Assembly (NCBI RefSeq): GCF_008386505.1
Contig: NZ_VUNZ01000006.1
Span: 62,001 to 126,000 of the forward strand
Source: Chryseobacterium sediminis
GTDB lineage: Bacteria; Bacteroidota; Bacteroidia; Flavobacteriales; Weeksellaceae
Length of the DNA: 64,000 bases
Direction: 5' to 3'
Shown: piece after piece, positions 25,270-35,127 of the stretch
Layout: each line of letters starts with the position of its first letter
Numbering within the stretch: the stretch's first letter is position 1
Notes under the pieces: model-generated
The model's database searches: none
What the model was told of the DNA's origin: nothing
Seen by the model: only the letters and a program-made list of their open reading frames with translations
Translations under genes and position numbers: made by a program

Positions 25270-26535
25270 TTATCTCGGTCCGCCGCCACCGCCACTGTTT
25301 CTGTTGTTTCCACCACCTCTTCTTTGAGGCATGAACGGACTTTTAGCCTGTCCACCGGAAGATTTTTTTGAAAGTACTTTATAACCTGTAATAATATTGT
25401 CACTTGTATTTAATCCTGAAATAACCTGTATTTCGGTGTCATTATCCATTCCGGTTTTTATCTTTTTACGGGAAATGGTGCTGTCCTTCGCGATAACCCA
25501 GACTGCAGATTCATTTTTCTTTTCGGTTCCTTTATTTTGTTTTTTCCATTGGCCTTTTTCATGTTTTTTACCGTTAGCGAATGGAGAATTTATTTTATAT
25601 TTTTTGATAACCAGGCTATCTGGTCTGAAGCTGGTTGCTGCTACAGGAATTTTCATAACATTCTCTAAAACCTGTGTATAAATTGTAATGTTTGCCGTCA
25701 TTCCCGGCTTCAGTTTTAAACCTGAATTATCTGCGTTAATGATGGTTGTATAATTGACCACATTGGATGAAACGGTTGGATGGAGGCGGACTTCAGAAAC
25801 TTGGCCGTCAAATGTCTCATCGGGAAAAGCATCTACTGTGAATGTTGCTTTTTGGCCCACTTTTACATTGCCAATATCAGCTTCATCCACTGAAGCGCGT
25901 ACCCTCATTTTAGTAAGATCTTTAGCAATACTGAAAAGAGTAGGAGTACTAAAACTTGAAGCAACCGTTTGCCCTTCACTTACATTCCTGTTGAGTACAG
26001 TTCCGTCTATCGGGGAATAGATGTTGGTAAGAGACAGGTTTTTGTTGGCTGTGGAGAGCTGAGCATTTACAGAGCCTACCTGTGCTTTAGCGGCATTGTA
26101 TTGATTGGTGGCATTATCATAATCAGCCTTGCTGATAGCTCCTACTTTATATAACTGTGACTGTCTGTTGATGTTGATTTCGTTGTAAGCAAGATTGCTT
26201 TTTGCGTTTTGTAGATTGGCTTTAATCTGCTGTGACTGAAACTGAAGCAGATCCGGATCTAAAGTAGCCAGCAGTTGTCCTTTTTTCACTGTAGAATTGA
26301 AGTCAACATAAATATTTTTAATGATTCCCGATACCTGAGTACCTACTGCCACAGTATCCACAGGCTGAATAGTTCCTGTAGCGGTTATGGAATTGGATAT
26401 TTCTCCCATCTCAGGCTTTACTGTTTCCAGCTGAATCTTTATTTCTTTCTCTCTGATGAAGAAAAACCAGGCTGCACCTATAATTATGATGCCGCCCACA
26501 ACCCAATACAACCATTTTTTATTCTTTGTTTTCAT
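25270..26535 (-). CDS. MacA-like periplasmic adaptor of an efflux pump
   Basis: The 421-residue product has an N-terminal membrane anchor (WLYWVVGGIIIIGAAWFFF) and a split lipoyl domain (VAVGTQVSGIIKNIYVDFN, and IYSPIDGTVLNRNVSEGQ). Between them is a coiled-coil hairpin (about residues 100-165), followed by beta-barrel domains. The C-terminus is a Gly/Asn/Arg-rich tail (RRGGGNNRNSGGGGG), which is unusual. It links the inner-membrane MacB-like part to the outer-membrane channel. It starts 3 bases after the TolC-like stop. Confidence 0.92.
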   Translation of the reverse strand: MKTKNKKWLYWVVGGIIIIGAAWFFFIREKEIKIQLETVKPEMGEISNSITATGTIQPVDTVAVGTQVSGIIKNIYVDFNSTVKKGQLLATLDPDLLQFQSQQIKANLQNAKSNLAYNEININRQSQLYKVGAISKADYDNATNQYNAAKAQVGSVNAQLSTANKNLSLTNIYSPIDGTVLNRNVSEGQTVASSFSTPTLFSIAKDLTKMRVRASVDEADIGNVKVGQKATFTVDAFPDETFDGQVSEVRLHPTVSSNVVNYTTIINADNSGLKLKPGMTANITIYTQVLENVMKIPVAATSFRPDSLVIKKYKINSPFANGKKHEKGQWKKQNKGTEKKNESAVWVIAKDSTISRKKIKTGMDNDTEIQVISGLNTSDNIITGYKVLSKKSSGGQAKSPFMPQRRGGGNNRNSGGGGGPR

Positions 26536-26538
26536 AGC

Positions 26539-27849
26539 TTACTTTAGATTTATAGGGTTACCTGCGTAAAATTCGTAGATCTGTTTGTTGAGAACTGCTG
26601 TATATTTGGCCTGAAGATAATTCTGAACAGACTGTATATAAAGCAATCGTTGTTGCTGAAGCTGTACATAATCAATGCTTCCGATTTTCATCTGAGCATT
26701 CACAATATCATAACTTTGCTTACTGATATCCATCTGTTTGAAGGCAGAATCGTACTGCGAAAGGGCGTTCTGAAGATTGATATATGATTGTTCCACCTGT
26801 TGGTTAAGAATCGTTTTGGTGTTTTGTAAATCAAGATTGGCCTGTTCAATAGCAATTTTTGACTTCTCAATCTGTGTTTTATAAATTCTGTTGTTGTAAA
26901 TCGGAATTCCCAAACTTAATCCAATGGGCATATAAAAATTGTTTCCAAGCTGGTTAAAGTAATTTCCATTGCCATTGGAGTAGTTGGTAGAGATATTTCC
27001 TACGAGGCTTAGTGTGGGCAGAATAGATGCTTTAGCCATTTTCAGATTCGTGTTGGAATTTTCTACGTTCAGTTCACTGTATTTTACTTCAGGACGTTGA
27101 TTCTGTGCCAGATTTTGAACATCTTCTAAAGGATTTAGCTGATCCTCTACGATAATACTGTCGGGTTTGACAATATGAAAATCATAATTTGATGGCAGCT
27201 GCAGGATTTGCTTTAAATTAACCATATTGGTCCGCAGATTATTTTGTGCAGATGTCAGATTATACTGATCCTGAGCAACCTGTGACTGAATCTGAAGATA
27301 GTTTAATTTTGAAAGACTTCCTGCTTTATAGAGCTGATCTCCTTGTTTTAATTGGGTCTGAGTTGTTTTCAGGACATTTTCAAGGGAAATAATATTTTCC
27401 TGGTTCATCAGAATATTCAGATAAGCCTGGGTAATATTTAGGGTAATGTTATTTTCTGATTCCTGTACAGAGAGATTGGCCATTTGTACCAATAAATTTT
27501 TGGAGGCTTCATTGTTTTTAATGTAATCGGCATGGTACAGGGTCATAGAAGAGCTGGCTCCGATACTTTGAGATTGTGCGCCTGTCATATGAAGTCCGTC
27601 ACTTCCGTTGAGAGCGAATAAACCTTGTGAAATTGTTCCGCTTAAGTTTGGGTATTTCGCATCTTTTGCCTGAAGCAGGTCTTGTTGTGCTGAATTTTTT
27701 GAAAGCCTTAGAGAATTAATCGAAATATTATTCTCTTTTGCGTATTCAATACAATTTTCCAGTGTCCAGGAGGACGGATAATTGGGTGTTTGGGCAAATA
27801 TTTCAAAGGCTATGCATAAGAATATCAAAAAGAAAAATTTGCGTTCCAT
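26539..27849 (-). CDS. TolC family outer membrane efflux protein
   Basis: The 436-residue product begins with a signal peptide (cleavage after EIFAQ). It contains two related halves of long amphipathic helices rich in Gln and Asn (SLENVLKTTQTQLKQGDQLY, and TKTILNQQVEQSYINLQNAL), as in TolC. It forms the outer membrane duct of the pump encoded downstream. It is first in a four-gene minus-strand operon of channel, adaptor, ATPase and permease. Confidence 0.92.
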   Translation of the reverse strand: MERKFFFLIFLCIAFEIFAQTPNYPSSWTLENCIEYAKENNISINSLRLSKNSAQQDLLQAKDAKYPNLSGTISQGLFALNGSDGLHMTGAQSQSIGASSSMTLYHADYIKNNEASKNLLVQMANLSVQESENNITLNITQAYLNILMNQENIISLENVLKTTQTQLKQGDQLYKAGSLSKLNYLQIQSQVAQDQYNLTSAQNNLRTNMVNLKQILQLPSNYDFHIVKPDSIIVEDQLNPLEDVQNLAQNQRPEVKYSELNVENSNTNLKMAKASILPTLSLVGNISTNYSNGNGNYFNQLGNNFYMPIGLSLGIPIYNNRIYKTQIEKSKIAIEQANLDLQNTKTILNQQVEQSYINLQNALSQYDSAFKQMDISKQSYDIVNAQMKIGSIDYVQLQQQRLLYIQSVQNYLQAKYTAVLNKQIYEFYAGNPINLK

Positions 27850-28048
27850 GGTTTTATTTTTGAAAATTCATAAATATCACAGAAAAAATCAATCCAATTT
27901 AATAAAAAAAAATAATGTTTAACAACTTTTTAACCTAAAGCTCGTTTTTTTAAATTTTATTTTCAAAAAATTAAAGAAATATTAAAAGATTCTGAATTTA
28001 AGATTGTATATTTAAAACTTTATTCAAAAACAAGTCAAATATTTGTTG

Positions 28049-28056
28049 TATCTTTG
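28049..28056 (+). promoter_or_regulatory. -7 promoter box of the DEAD-box helicase
   Basis: TATCTTTG lies 20 bases before the ATG at 28077. No clear TTTG partner was found at the usual distance. Confidence 0.5.
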
Positions 28057-28076
28057 CAAAAATTTTAAAATAGTTA

Positions 28077-29783
28077 ATGAATTTATTTACGGAAACCAAT
28101 TTAAGTCCTGATATCCTTAAGGCAATTGGCGAACTGGGCTACGAAAGCCCAACAGAAATCCAAAAACAGACTATCCCTTTTATTCTTTCAGATATTCGCG
28201 ACTTGATCGCACTTGCGCAAACAGGGACAGGCAAGACAGCAGCGTTTTCGCTTCCGATTTTGGATATGATTGACGATACGAGTCGCAAAATCCAATTATT
28301 GGTGCTTTGTCCGACACGGGAATTATGTCTTCAGATTTCGAAGGACATAAAGAATTACTCTAAGTACATGAAAGACATCAAAACTACTGCAGTTTATGGT
28401 GGAAGTAGTATTGTAGATCAAATGAGATCTTTGAAGGATAAACCACAGATCATTGTGGGGACTCCGGGAAGAGTAATAGATCTTATTAACAGAAAAGCAC
28501 TTGACTTTTCTGCTATTCATTGGTTGGTATTAGATGAAGCCGATGAAATGCTTTCTATGGGATTCAAAGACGAATTGGAAACCATTCTAAGCGAAACTCC
28601 GGAAACTAAACAAACTTTCTTATTCTCTGCAACGATGAATAAAGAAGTGGAAAGAATTTCCAAAAATTACCTTACAAAACCACACCGTATTTCAGTAGGT
28701 TCTATCAACGAAGTGAAGAAGAACATTACACACGAATACTATGTAGTAGGGTACCGTCAGAAAAAAGAAGCGTTGAAAAGATTGATCGATGCAAACCCTA
28801 ATCAGTATTCCATTATCTTCTGTAGAACGAGAATGGAAACTCAGGAGGTTGCTGATTTCTTAATGCAGAACGGATACGCAGCTGATGCTCTTCATGGTGA
28901 TCTTTCTCAAGCGCAGAGAGATACGGTAATGAAGAAATTCAGACTGAAAAACATCGATATTCTTGTAGCGACAGACGTTGCAGCAAGAGGATTGGATGTA
29001 AACTCTCTTACACACGTTATTCACTTCTCTTTACCGGATGACCCTGAAGTATTCGTTCACAGAAGCGGAAGAACAGGTAGAGCTGGAAAAGACGGTATTT
29101 CTATGGCTTTGATTAAGCCTGAAGAAAGCAGAAAACTGAAACAGATCAAATCTGCAACCAAAATTGAAATCAACGAAAGATTCATTCCTACAGGCGATGA
29201 TATTATCAAAGCTCAGGTAGGAGGTGTATTCGAAAAATTATTGACGGAACACGAGGATCTTTTTGAATTTGATGATAGTTTAATCCCGGATCTAAGCAAA
29301 TTTACAAAAGAAGAATTGGTACATCAGTTGTTACAGTTCCAATTGAAAGATCTTGCTTTATATTACAAAGACAAACACGATCTTGTTGAGCAGAAACTGA
29401 GCAGCAGAGATGATGATTACTCAAGAAGAGACCGTGGACGTGATAGAGACAGAGACCGCGGACGTGACAGAGACAGCAGAGACAGAGATCGCGGAAGAGA
29501 CAGAGATCGTGGTGGAAAGCCAAGAAGAAGAGATGAGAATATGGTAAGATTCTTCTTTAATCTTGGGAAAAAAGACCACTTGAAGAAGCTTGATGTTTTG
29601 GATATTATCAATAAAGCTACTGGTGATGGAAAATCCAAGAAAAGAGCTGAGATCGGAGATATCGAAATCTTAGAAAAATTCTCTTTCTTTGAAGTTGAAA
29701 AATCGTTTAAAGACAACGTCTTGAGCAATATTCAATCTATGAAGTTTAAAGGAAAAGATATGAGAGCTGAAGTTGCAAACTAA
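28077..29783 (+). CDS. DEAD-box RNA helicase with DbpA-type RNA-binding domain
   Basis: The 568-residue product has a full helicase core: Q motif, AQTGTGKTAA, PTRELCLQI, the DEAD box (VLDEADEMLSMGF), SATMNKE, and HRSGRTGRAGK. An Arg-Asp repeat tract (about 455-485) forms a flexible RNA-binding linker. The C-terminal domain (MVRFFFNLGKKDHL onward) resembles the DbpA/CsdA RRM-like domain. It should remodel RNA, for example during ribosome assembly or cold growth. The repetitive GACAGAGA-like DNA of the linker is in-frame coding and not a separate repeat element. Confidence 0.93.
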   Translation: MNLFTETNLSPDILKAIGELGYESPTEIQKQTIPFILSDIRDLIALAQTGTGKTAAFSLPILDMIDDTSRKIQLLVLCPTRELCLQISKDIKNYSKYMKDIKTTAVYGGSSIVDQMRSLKDKPQIIVGTPGRVIDLINRKALDFSAIHWLVLDEADEMLSMGFKDELETILSETPETKQTFLFSATMNKEVERISKNYLTKPHRISVGSINEVKKNITHEYYVVGYRQKKEALKRLIDANPNQYSIIFCRTRMETQEVADFLMQNGYAADALHGDLSQAQRDTVMKKFRLKNIDILVATDVAARGLDVNSLTHVIHFSLPDDPEVFVHRSGRTGRAGKDGISMALIKPEESRKLKQIKSATKIEINERFIPTGDDIIKAQVGGVFEKLLTEHEDLFEFDDSLIPDLSKFTKEELVHQLLQFQLKDLALYYKDKHDLVEQKLSSRDDDYSRRDRGRDRDRDRGRDRDSRDRDRGRDRDRGGKPRRRDENMVRFFFNLGKKDHLKKLDVLDIINKATGDGKSKKRAEIGDIEILEKFSFFEVEKSFKDNVLSNIQSMKFKGKDMRAEVAN

Positions 29784-29801
29784 TCTCATCAATTACTATA
29801 C

Positions 29802-29828
29802 AAAACCGGCATTAATGCCGGTTTTTTT
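29802..29828 (+). terminator. Terminator after the DEAD-box helicase
   Basis: The palindrome AAACCGGCAT/ATGCCGGTTT forms a strong stem followed by a T run. Confidence 0.85.
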
Positions 29829-29934
29829 ATTTGATAATCAGTAGTTAAGCGAATGTTAACAAAACTTAATGTCATATAGTTTCACGTACAATCCTTTTTT
29901 AAGAAATTTGCACACGAATTATAAATACTAAAAA

Positions 29935-30573
29935 ATGGGAATTGGTAATATTTTCCACGCTTTTCAACCAAAAGATAAAATCTTCTTTGTACTTTTCGAA
30001 AAAGTAACTGAAAATCTAGTTGCAATGTCAGAAGATTTCAACACAGGAATCAAGGATTTCGATCTTAATGACGATTCTATGTTGAAGAAAATGAGTGATT
30101 TTGAACACAAGAATGATGAACTTACTCACGAAATTTTCGTAGAATTAGGGAAAAACTTCATTACACCTTTTGACCGTGAGGATATCCACACATTAGCAAC
30201 AGGACTGGATGATATCGCTGATTATATCTACGCTTCCACAAAATATATTTTCCTATACAAATCACCTGAGATGAAGGCTTATTCAGACTTCTCTTTATTG
30301 ATCCATAAAGCATGTCTTGAAATTCAGAATGCAATGAAAAACCTTAAAGGGTTCAAAAACATGGAACAGGTAAAAGAAGCTTGTATTAAGGTGAACTCTA
30401 TTGAAAATATTGCTGACGATTTGCTTTCCAATTCAATGGTAGAATTATTTGAAACCAATGATGCAATCAACATTATTAAAGTTTCATCTGTATTGAACTA
30501 CCTTGAAATTGTAACGGACAAAGCAGAAGATGTTGCCAATACAATCGAGAACATCATGATTAAATACGCCTAA
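29935..30573 (+). CDS. PhoU-like (DUF47) accessory protein of the phosphate transporter
   Basis: The 212-residue, all-helical product (start MGIGNIFHAFQPKDKIFF) carries the DUF47/PhoU-like patterns ITPFDREDIHTLATGLDDI and NSIENIADDL. Such proteins pair with Pit transporters and are thought to regulate phosphate uptake. The pit gene begins 13 bases downstream, so the pair is an operon. Confidence 0.92.
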   Translation: MGIGNIFHAFQPKDKIFFVLFEKVTENLVAMSEDFNTGIKDFDLNDDSMLKKMSDFEHKNDELTHEIFVELGKNFITPFDREDIHTLATGLDDIADYIYASTKYIFLYKSPEMKAYSDFSLLIHKACLEIQNAMKNLKGFKNMEQVKEACIKVNSIENIADDLLSNSMVELFETNDAINIIKVSSVLNYLEIVTDKAEDVANTIENIMIKYA

Positions 30574-30586
30574 TACATAGCAAAAA

Positions 30587-31729
30587 ATGGAATTTCCGAT
30601 TTTACTTGTAGTTATTATTGCGTTGGCCCTGATCTTCGATTATATCAATGGTTTCCATGATGCTGCCAACTCAATTGCGACTATTGTTTCTACAAAAGTT
30701 TTAACTCCATTCCAGGCTGTACTTTGGGCAGCACTTTGGAACTTTGCGGCCTTCTTTATTGCCGCTTATATTATTGGAGAATTCAAAATTGGTAATACAA
30801 TTGCCAAAACAGTTAACGAGAATTTTATCACCCTTGAAGTTATATTTTCCGGTCTTGTGGCAGCTATTGCCTGGAACCTGCTTACATGGTGGTTCGGAAT
30901 CCCTTCTTCATCATCACATACGCTGATCGGAGGTTTCCTGGGAGCAGCTCTTATGCATGCTTTTATGATGGATTATCATGCTGTAGCAGCAGCACAGCCG
31001 GATCTTGGAATGTGGGGTACTATTAAAGAAGCTTTCAGCCAGGTGACCCATCAGAGTGTAGTAAAGTTTGATAAAGTAATTCCTATTTTCCTGTTCATTT
31101 TCATGGCACCGATTATAGGGATGATTATCTCAATCATCATTACACTGATTATTGTACACCTTTATAAAAGATCAAACCCGCACAAAGCAGACCAGTCTTT
31201 CAAAAGATTACAGTTGGCTTCTTCAGCTTTATTCAGTTTAGGACACGGTTTGAATGATGCACAGAAAGTTATGGGTATCATTGGTGCAGCTCTTATCTAC
31301 TACCATGTTGAAATGCTGCATGATCCAATCTATCTGAACATTCCTGCTGCAGGGCGTTTCGATTATTTTGCTCAGCATTACCTTTGGGTTCCTTTGGTTT
31401 CGTTCCTTGCAATTGGTTTAGGAACAATGAGTGGTGGCTGGAAGATCATCAAGACAATGGGTACTAAGATTACTAAGGTAACTTCATTAGAAGGAGTAAG
31501 TGCTGAAACTGCAGGTGCTATTACTTTATTTATTACAGACCACTTTGGTATTCCTGTATCTACAACACATACCATTACAGGTTCTATTATCGGGGTAGGA
31601 CTTACAAAAAGGATTTCTGCCGTAAGATGGGGGATTACTGTAAGCTTACTTTGGGCTTGGGTTCTTACCATTCCAATCTCTGCAATTGTTGCAGGAATTA
31701 CTTATCTGGTGGTTACCTTCCTTTTCTAA
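30587..31729 (+). CDS. Inorganic phosphate transporter, PiT family
   Basis: The 380-residue product has about ten membrane helices in two inverted halves. The PiT signatures are DYINGFHDAANSIATIVSTK near the N-terminus and HGLNDAQKVMG in the second half. FGIPSSSSHTLIGG and FGIPVSTTHTITGS are the paired re-entrant motifs. It imports phosphate, probably driven by protons or sodium ions, across the inner membrane, with the PhoU-like protein encoded just upstream as partner. Confidence 0.94.
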   Translation: MEFPILLVVIIALALIFDYINGFHDAANSIATIVSTKVLTPFQAVLWAALWNFAAFFIAAYIIGEFKIGNTIAKTVNENFITLEVIFSGLVAAIAWNLLTWWFGIPSSSSHTLIGGFLGAALMHAFMMDYHAVAAAQPDLGMWGTIKEAFSQVTHQSVVKFDKVIPIFLFIFMAPIIGMIISIIITLIIVHLYKRSNPHKADQSFKRLQLASSALFSLGHGLNDAQKVMGIIGAALIYYHVEMLHDPIYLNIPAAGRFDYFAQHYLWVPLVSFLAIGLGTMSGGWKIIKTMGTKITKVTSLEGVSAETAGAITLFITDHFGIPVSTTHTITGSIIGVGLTKRISAVRWGITVSLLWAWVLTIPISAIVAGITYLVVTFLF

Positions 31730-31751
31730 AAAACAAATCATATAATTATAT

Positions 31752-31780
31752 AAACTTTGTCCGTTTGGGCAAAGTTTTTT
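31752..31780 (+). terminator. Terminator after the phosphate transporter gene
   Basis: AAACTTTGTCC (31752-31762) pairs with GGGCAAAGTTT (31767-31777), with one wobble, and is followed by a T run. Confidence 0.75.
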
Positions 31781-31812
31781 GTTTTATAAAGCCTCGAAAA
31801 ATCGTATTTTTG
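31778..31812 (+). promoter_or_regulatory. Promoter of the prenyl diphosphate synthase gene
   Basis: TATTTTTG (31805-31812) has a TTTG (31778-31781) 23 bases upstream. It lies 18 bases before the ATG at 31831 and excludes the longer open frame from 31627, which overlaps the transporter gene. Confidence 0.6.
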
Positions 31813-31830
31813 TTCAAATTAAAAGATTTT

Positions 31831-32802
31831 ATGGAATTTTTAGACAGATACCAGCAGATTGTTGCAGACGCCATCACTAAATATACTTTTAAAGATAAAC
31901 CTTCGGAGCTGTATGACCCGATGAATTATATTATTTCCCATGGTGGAAAGCGTCTTCGTCCTATTATGGTGCTGATGGCTTGTGAGATGTTCGGCGGAGA
32001 TCTTAAGCAGGCAATTAAGCCGGCATTGGCTATCGAGTTTTTCCATAACTTCACGCTGATCCATGATGATATTATGGATGAAGCTCCTTTAAGAAGAAAC
32101 AAACCTACCATTCATACTTTACATGGTCTTAATGTAGGAATCCTTTCCGGAGACGGGCTGATGCTTAAAGCCTATAAGTTTTTTGAGGATCTGGAGCCTG
32201 AAATCTTTAAGGCATGTATCAGAATATTTACACACACCGGACTTCTGCTTTGTGAAGGACAACAGTATGATATCAACTTTGAAACTCAGAAAGATGTAAC
32301 TTTTGATGACTATATCAGAATGATTACTTATAAAACAGGAGTTTTGAGTGCTTCATCATTTGAAATCGGAGCGTTGATTGCAAGAGCTGATTTTAAAGAT
32401 GCTAAAGCTATTTTCAACTTCGGAAAGCATATCGGGATTGCATTCCAGATTATGGATGATTATCTTGATGTATTTGGTGATCAGGCACAGTTTGGGAAAA
32501 AACATGCCGGAGATATTTATGAAAACAAGAAAACCGTTCTGTATCTGTTAGCAAGAGAACATGCTACGGACGAAGAAAGAAAAGAGCTTGATTACTGGTA
32601 TTCTAAAAAGACTGAAAACGTTGATAAAGTCTATGGAGTAGAAAAGATATTCAGAAGAACCAAAGTAGATGAAAAAGCGTTACGTCTGATCGAAAAACAT
32701 AATGAAATAGGACAAAGCTATCTTCAGAAAATAGATGTTCCGGAAGAAAAGAAAAAACCTTTTATCGAACTGGCAAATTATTTGTTGAGAAGAGAAAGTT
32801 AA
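31831..32802 (+). CDS. Polyprenyl diphosphate synthase (trans-isoprenyl)
   Basis: The start at 31831 gives 323 residues. Both aspartate-rich motifs are present: DDIMD (79-83) and DDYLD (209-213), with GGKRLRP (38-44) for diphosphate binding. It condenses IPP with allylic diphosphates in the cytoplasm. The aromatic Phe five residues before the first motif usually limits chain length, pointing to a farnesyl or geranylgeranyl product. The exact chain length is not certain from sequence. It lies alone between a terminator and an inverted repeat. Confidence 0.9.
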   Translation: MEFLDRYQQIVADAITKYTFKDKPSELYDPMNYIISHGGKRLRPIMVLMACEMFGGDLKQAIKPALAIEFFHNFTLIHDDIMDEAPLRRNKPTIHTLHGLNVGILSGDGLMLKAYKFFEDLEPEIFKACIRIFTHTGLLLCEGQQYDINFETQKDVTFDDYIRMITYKTGVLSASSFEIGALIARADFKDAKAIFNFGKHIGIAFQIMDDYLDVFGDQAQFGKKHAGDIYENKKTVLYLLAREHATDEERKELDYWYSKKTENVDKVYGVEKIFRRTKVDEKALRLIEKHNEIGQSYLQKIDVPEEKKKPFIELANYLLRRES

Positions 32803-32816
32803 TAGAGGTAGTAGAT

Positions 32817-32855
32817 GGTAGATAGCAGGTAACAGCAATTTACCTGCTATCTATT
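32817..32855. repeat. Intergenic inverted repeat
   Basis: GATAGCAGGTAA (32821-32832) and TTACCTGCTATC (32840-32851) form a perfect 12-bp stem with a 7-base loop, extended by a few outer pairs. There is no T run, so it is more likely a repeat element than a simple terminator. Confidence 0.75.
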
Positions 32856-32878
32856 TTCTGCCACCTAATACCTACACG

Positions 32879-33829
32879 ATGAAATTCAGAACAGAAGTTG
32901 ATATTCCTGCATCAGATAAAAAGATTGAGATTGAAGATAAAATATTTTCAATAGGCTCATGTTTTGCCTCTGAAATGACTGATTTACTTAAGGATGGACA
33001 GCTTCAGACTCTTAATAATCCCTTTGGAACGATTTTTAACCCTTTTTCAATCAATAACGCCGTCAATAGATTACATGATTCTGCGTTTTATGAAGAAGAG
33101 GAATTAATTACCTACAATGAAGAATATATTTCTCTGGATCATCACACCAGTTTTGATACCCGGTATATTCATCAGACTTTAGATAAAATAAATGGGGCTA
33201 TTGAAGCGGGAAACGCCTTTCTTCAGGAAGCCGACTGGATCATTATTACTTACGGTTCCTCATTTATTTATGAATTTCTTCCTAAGAACAAGCTGGTGGC
33301 CAACTGTCACAAAATTCCACAAAAGTTTTTTGAGAAAAGACTGCTTTCCCATCAGGAGCTTACAAGTTCTATTTATCAGACGATTCTGGACCTTAAGGAT
33401 ATTTGTAAAGAAGGAGTACAGATCCTATTCACCGTTTCCCCTGTAAGGCATACTAAAGATGGAATGGTAGAAAACCAGTTAAGTAAATCCAAATTAATTA
33501 CCGCTATCCACGAGTCCATTTCTCTCTTTGAAGACTGTCATTATCTTCCCGTCTATGAGATTTTGATGGATGATCTCCGGGACTACCGTTTTTATAAAGA
33601 AGACATGATTCATCCAAGCACGCAAGCGGTTAATTATATTTTTGAGAAATTTGGGAATGCCTATTTTTCAGGTGAGACTCAGCATTTTATTAAAGAAAAT
33701 TTTAAGATTATCAAGGCACTGGAACATAAGACCAGTGACAAGAAGGACCCTAAGTTTATAGAATTCAGGGAGAAATTAGATCAAAGGATTGAAATTCAGC
33801 GGAAAAAGGTAAAACATAAAATATTTTAA
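32879..33829 (+). CDS. GSCFA domain protein
   Basis: The 316-residue product carries the name motif GSCFA at residues 26-30 and continues with NPFGTIFNPFSI and the later FTVSPVRHTKDG and MIHPSTQAVNYIFEKF blocks of the family. The arrangement resembles SGNH-type hydrolases (Ser in GSCF, and a DxxH-like MIHPS near the end). An esterase-type activity is plausible but unproven. The next gene starts immediately after its stop codon, so they are co-transcribed. Confidence 0.88.
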   Translation: MKFRTEVDIPASDKKIEIEDKIFSIGSCFASEMTDLLKDGQLQTLNNPFGTIFNPFSINNAVNRLHDSAFYEEEELITYNEEYISLDHHTSFDTRYIHQTLDKINGAIEAGNAFLQEADWIIITYGSSFIYEFLPKNKLVANCHKIPQKFFEKRLLSHQELTSSIYQTILDLKDICKEGVQILFTVSPVRHTKDGMVENQLSKSKLITAIHESISLFEDCHYLPVYEILMDDLRDYRFYKEDMIHPSTQAVNYIFEKFGNAYFSGETQHFIKENFKIIKALEHKTSDKKDPKFIEFREKLDQRIEIQRKKVKHKIF

Positions 33830-34351
33830 ATGCTTGATTTTACCAGAATTGACTATCTGAAAGATGGAAATGAAAGACAGAAAAAAGCTTATGAAATTCT
33901 TACAAAGTATCATGTCTTTGAGAAGCTGAAAGATTATTCACCCATTTTAGCAGGAACTGTTCCTATAGAGATTGATATCAAAGGAAGTGATTTGGACCTT
34001 ATTTTCGAGGTGGATTTAAAATTTGAACAAGACTTTCTGGATGATTTACTATTTTGTCAGCTTATTCCTCAAGACGTAGAAGTGGAATATCCCATTGTGA
34101 ACGGTGAAAAATGCATTACAATAAATTTTATGCTGGAAGGGTTTCCCATCGAAATTTTCGGACAAAATAAACCTACAACTGAGCAGAATGCCTACCTTCA
34201 TATGGTTTCCGAATACAAAATATTGCAGGAAAAAGGAGAAAAATTTAAACAAAAAATAATAGAACTTAAAAAACAGGGAATAAAAACAGAACCCGCCTTT
34301 GGGTTATTGCTGGGGCTTGAAAATCCTTATGAAGATCTGTTAAAATACTAA
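33830..34351 (+). CDS. DUF4269 protein, nucleotidyltransferase-like
   Basis: The 173-residue product matches the DUF4269 family (DYLKDGNERQKKAYEIL at the start). It contains GSDLDLIFEV (52-61), which looks like the Gly-Ser and Asp-x-Asp metal site of nucleotidyltransferase folds. The substrate is unknown. It begins directly after the GSCFA stop and is followed 5 bases later by a TatD-type gene, so the set forms an operon. Confidence 0.85.
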   Translation: MLDFTRIDYLKDGNERQKKAYEILTKYHVFEKLKDYSPILAGTVPIEIDIKGSDLDLIFEVDLKFEQDFLDDLLFCQLIPQDVEVEYPIVNGEKCITINFMLEGFPIEIFGQNKPTTEQNAYLHMVSEYKILQEKGEKFKQKIIELKKQGIKTEPAFGLLLGLENPYEDLLKY

Positions 34352-34356
34352 GAAAA

Positions 34357-35124
34357 ATGATTGATACACATACCCATTTATACGCAGAAGAATTTGATGA
34401 AGACAGAAAAGAAGCTATTCAGAGAGCTTTAGATAAAGGAATTACAGAATTCTATCTTCCTGCCATCGATTCTGAATCGCACGAAAAAATGCTGCAGCTG
34501 GAAACAGAATATCCGGGACAGATTTTCTCAATGATGGGATTACATCCTTGTTATGTAAAACCGGAATCGTGGGAAAAAGAACTTGAAATTGTAAAAAATT
34601 ATCTCGATCAAAGACATTTTCCGGCGATAGGAGAAATCGGGATTGATCTGTATTGGGATAAAACAACCTTAGATATTCAGGTGAAAGCCTTTGAAAAACA
34701 GATTGACTGGGCTATAGAAAAAGACCTTCCGATTGTAATTCATACAAGAGAAAGCTTTGATGAAACATTTGAAGTGTTGGAAAGAAAAAAACACCCGAAG
34801 CTGAGAGGGATTTTCCATTGCTTTTCAGGAAATCTGGAACAGGCACAATACGCTGTTGACCTTAATTTTATTTTGGGAATTGGTGGAGTAGTAACGTTCA
34901 AAAATGGGAAAATAGATCAGTTTCTGAGTGAAATTCCATTGGACAAAATTGTTCTGGAAACAGATTCTCCTTATCTGGCACCGGTACCTCACAGAGGAAA
35001 AAGAAACGAAAGCTCCTATCTGGATCTGGTTGCTGGAAAATTGGTAGATATTTATGGGAAAGATTTTTCTGAGATAGACCGCCTTACTACAGAAAATGCT
35101 AAAAATATTTTTAAAATAGCATAA
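34357..35124 (+). CDS. TatD family metal-dependent hydrolase (probable DNase)
   Basis: The 255-residue TIM-barrel product has all TatD landmarks: DTHTHLYAEEFDED (3-16), MGLHPC, GEIGIDLYWD, VIHTRESFDE, FHCFSG and ETDSPYLAPVPHRGK. It should bind two divalent metals and cut DNA as a 3'-5' exonuclease or act on D-aminoacyl substrates, in the cytoplasm. A membrane protein gene follows 3 bases later. Confidence 0.93.
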   Translation: MIDTHTHLYAEEFDEDRKEAIQRALDKGITEFYLPAIDSESHEKMLQLETEYPGQIFSMMGLHPCYVKPESWEKELEIVKNYLDQRHFPAIGEIGIDLYWDKTTLDIQVKAFEKQIDWAIEKDLPIVIHTRESFDETFEVLERKKHPKLRGIFHCFSGNLEQAQYAVDLNFILGIGGVVTFKNGKIDQFLSEIPLDKIVLETDSPYLAPVPHRGKRNESSYLDLVAGKLVDIYGKDFSEIDRLTTENAKNIFKIA

Positions 35125-35127
35125 TTA

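Noticed and set aside
29430..29525. GACAGAGA/CGCGGACG tandem pattern as a DNA repeat element
   Set aside because: It is in-frame coding for the Arg-Asp linker of the helicase and needs no separate explanation.
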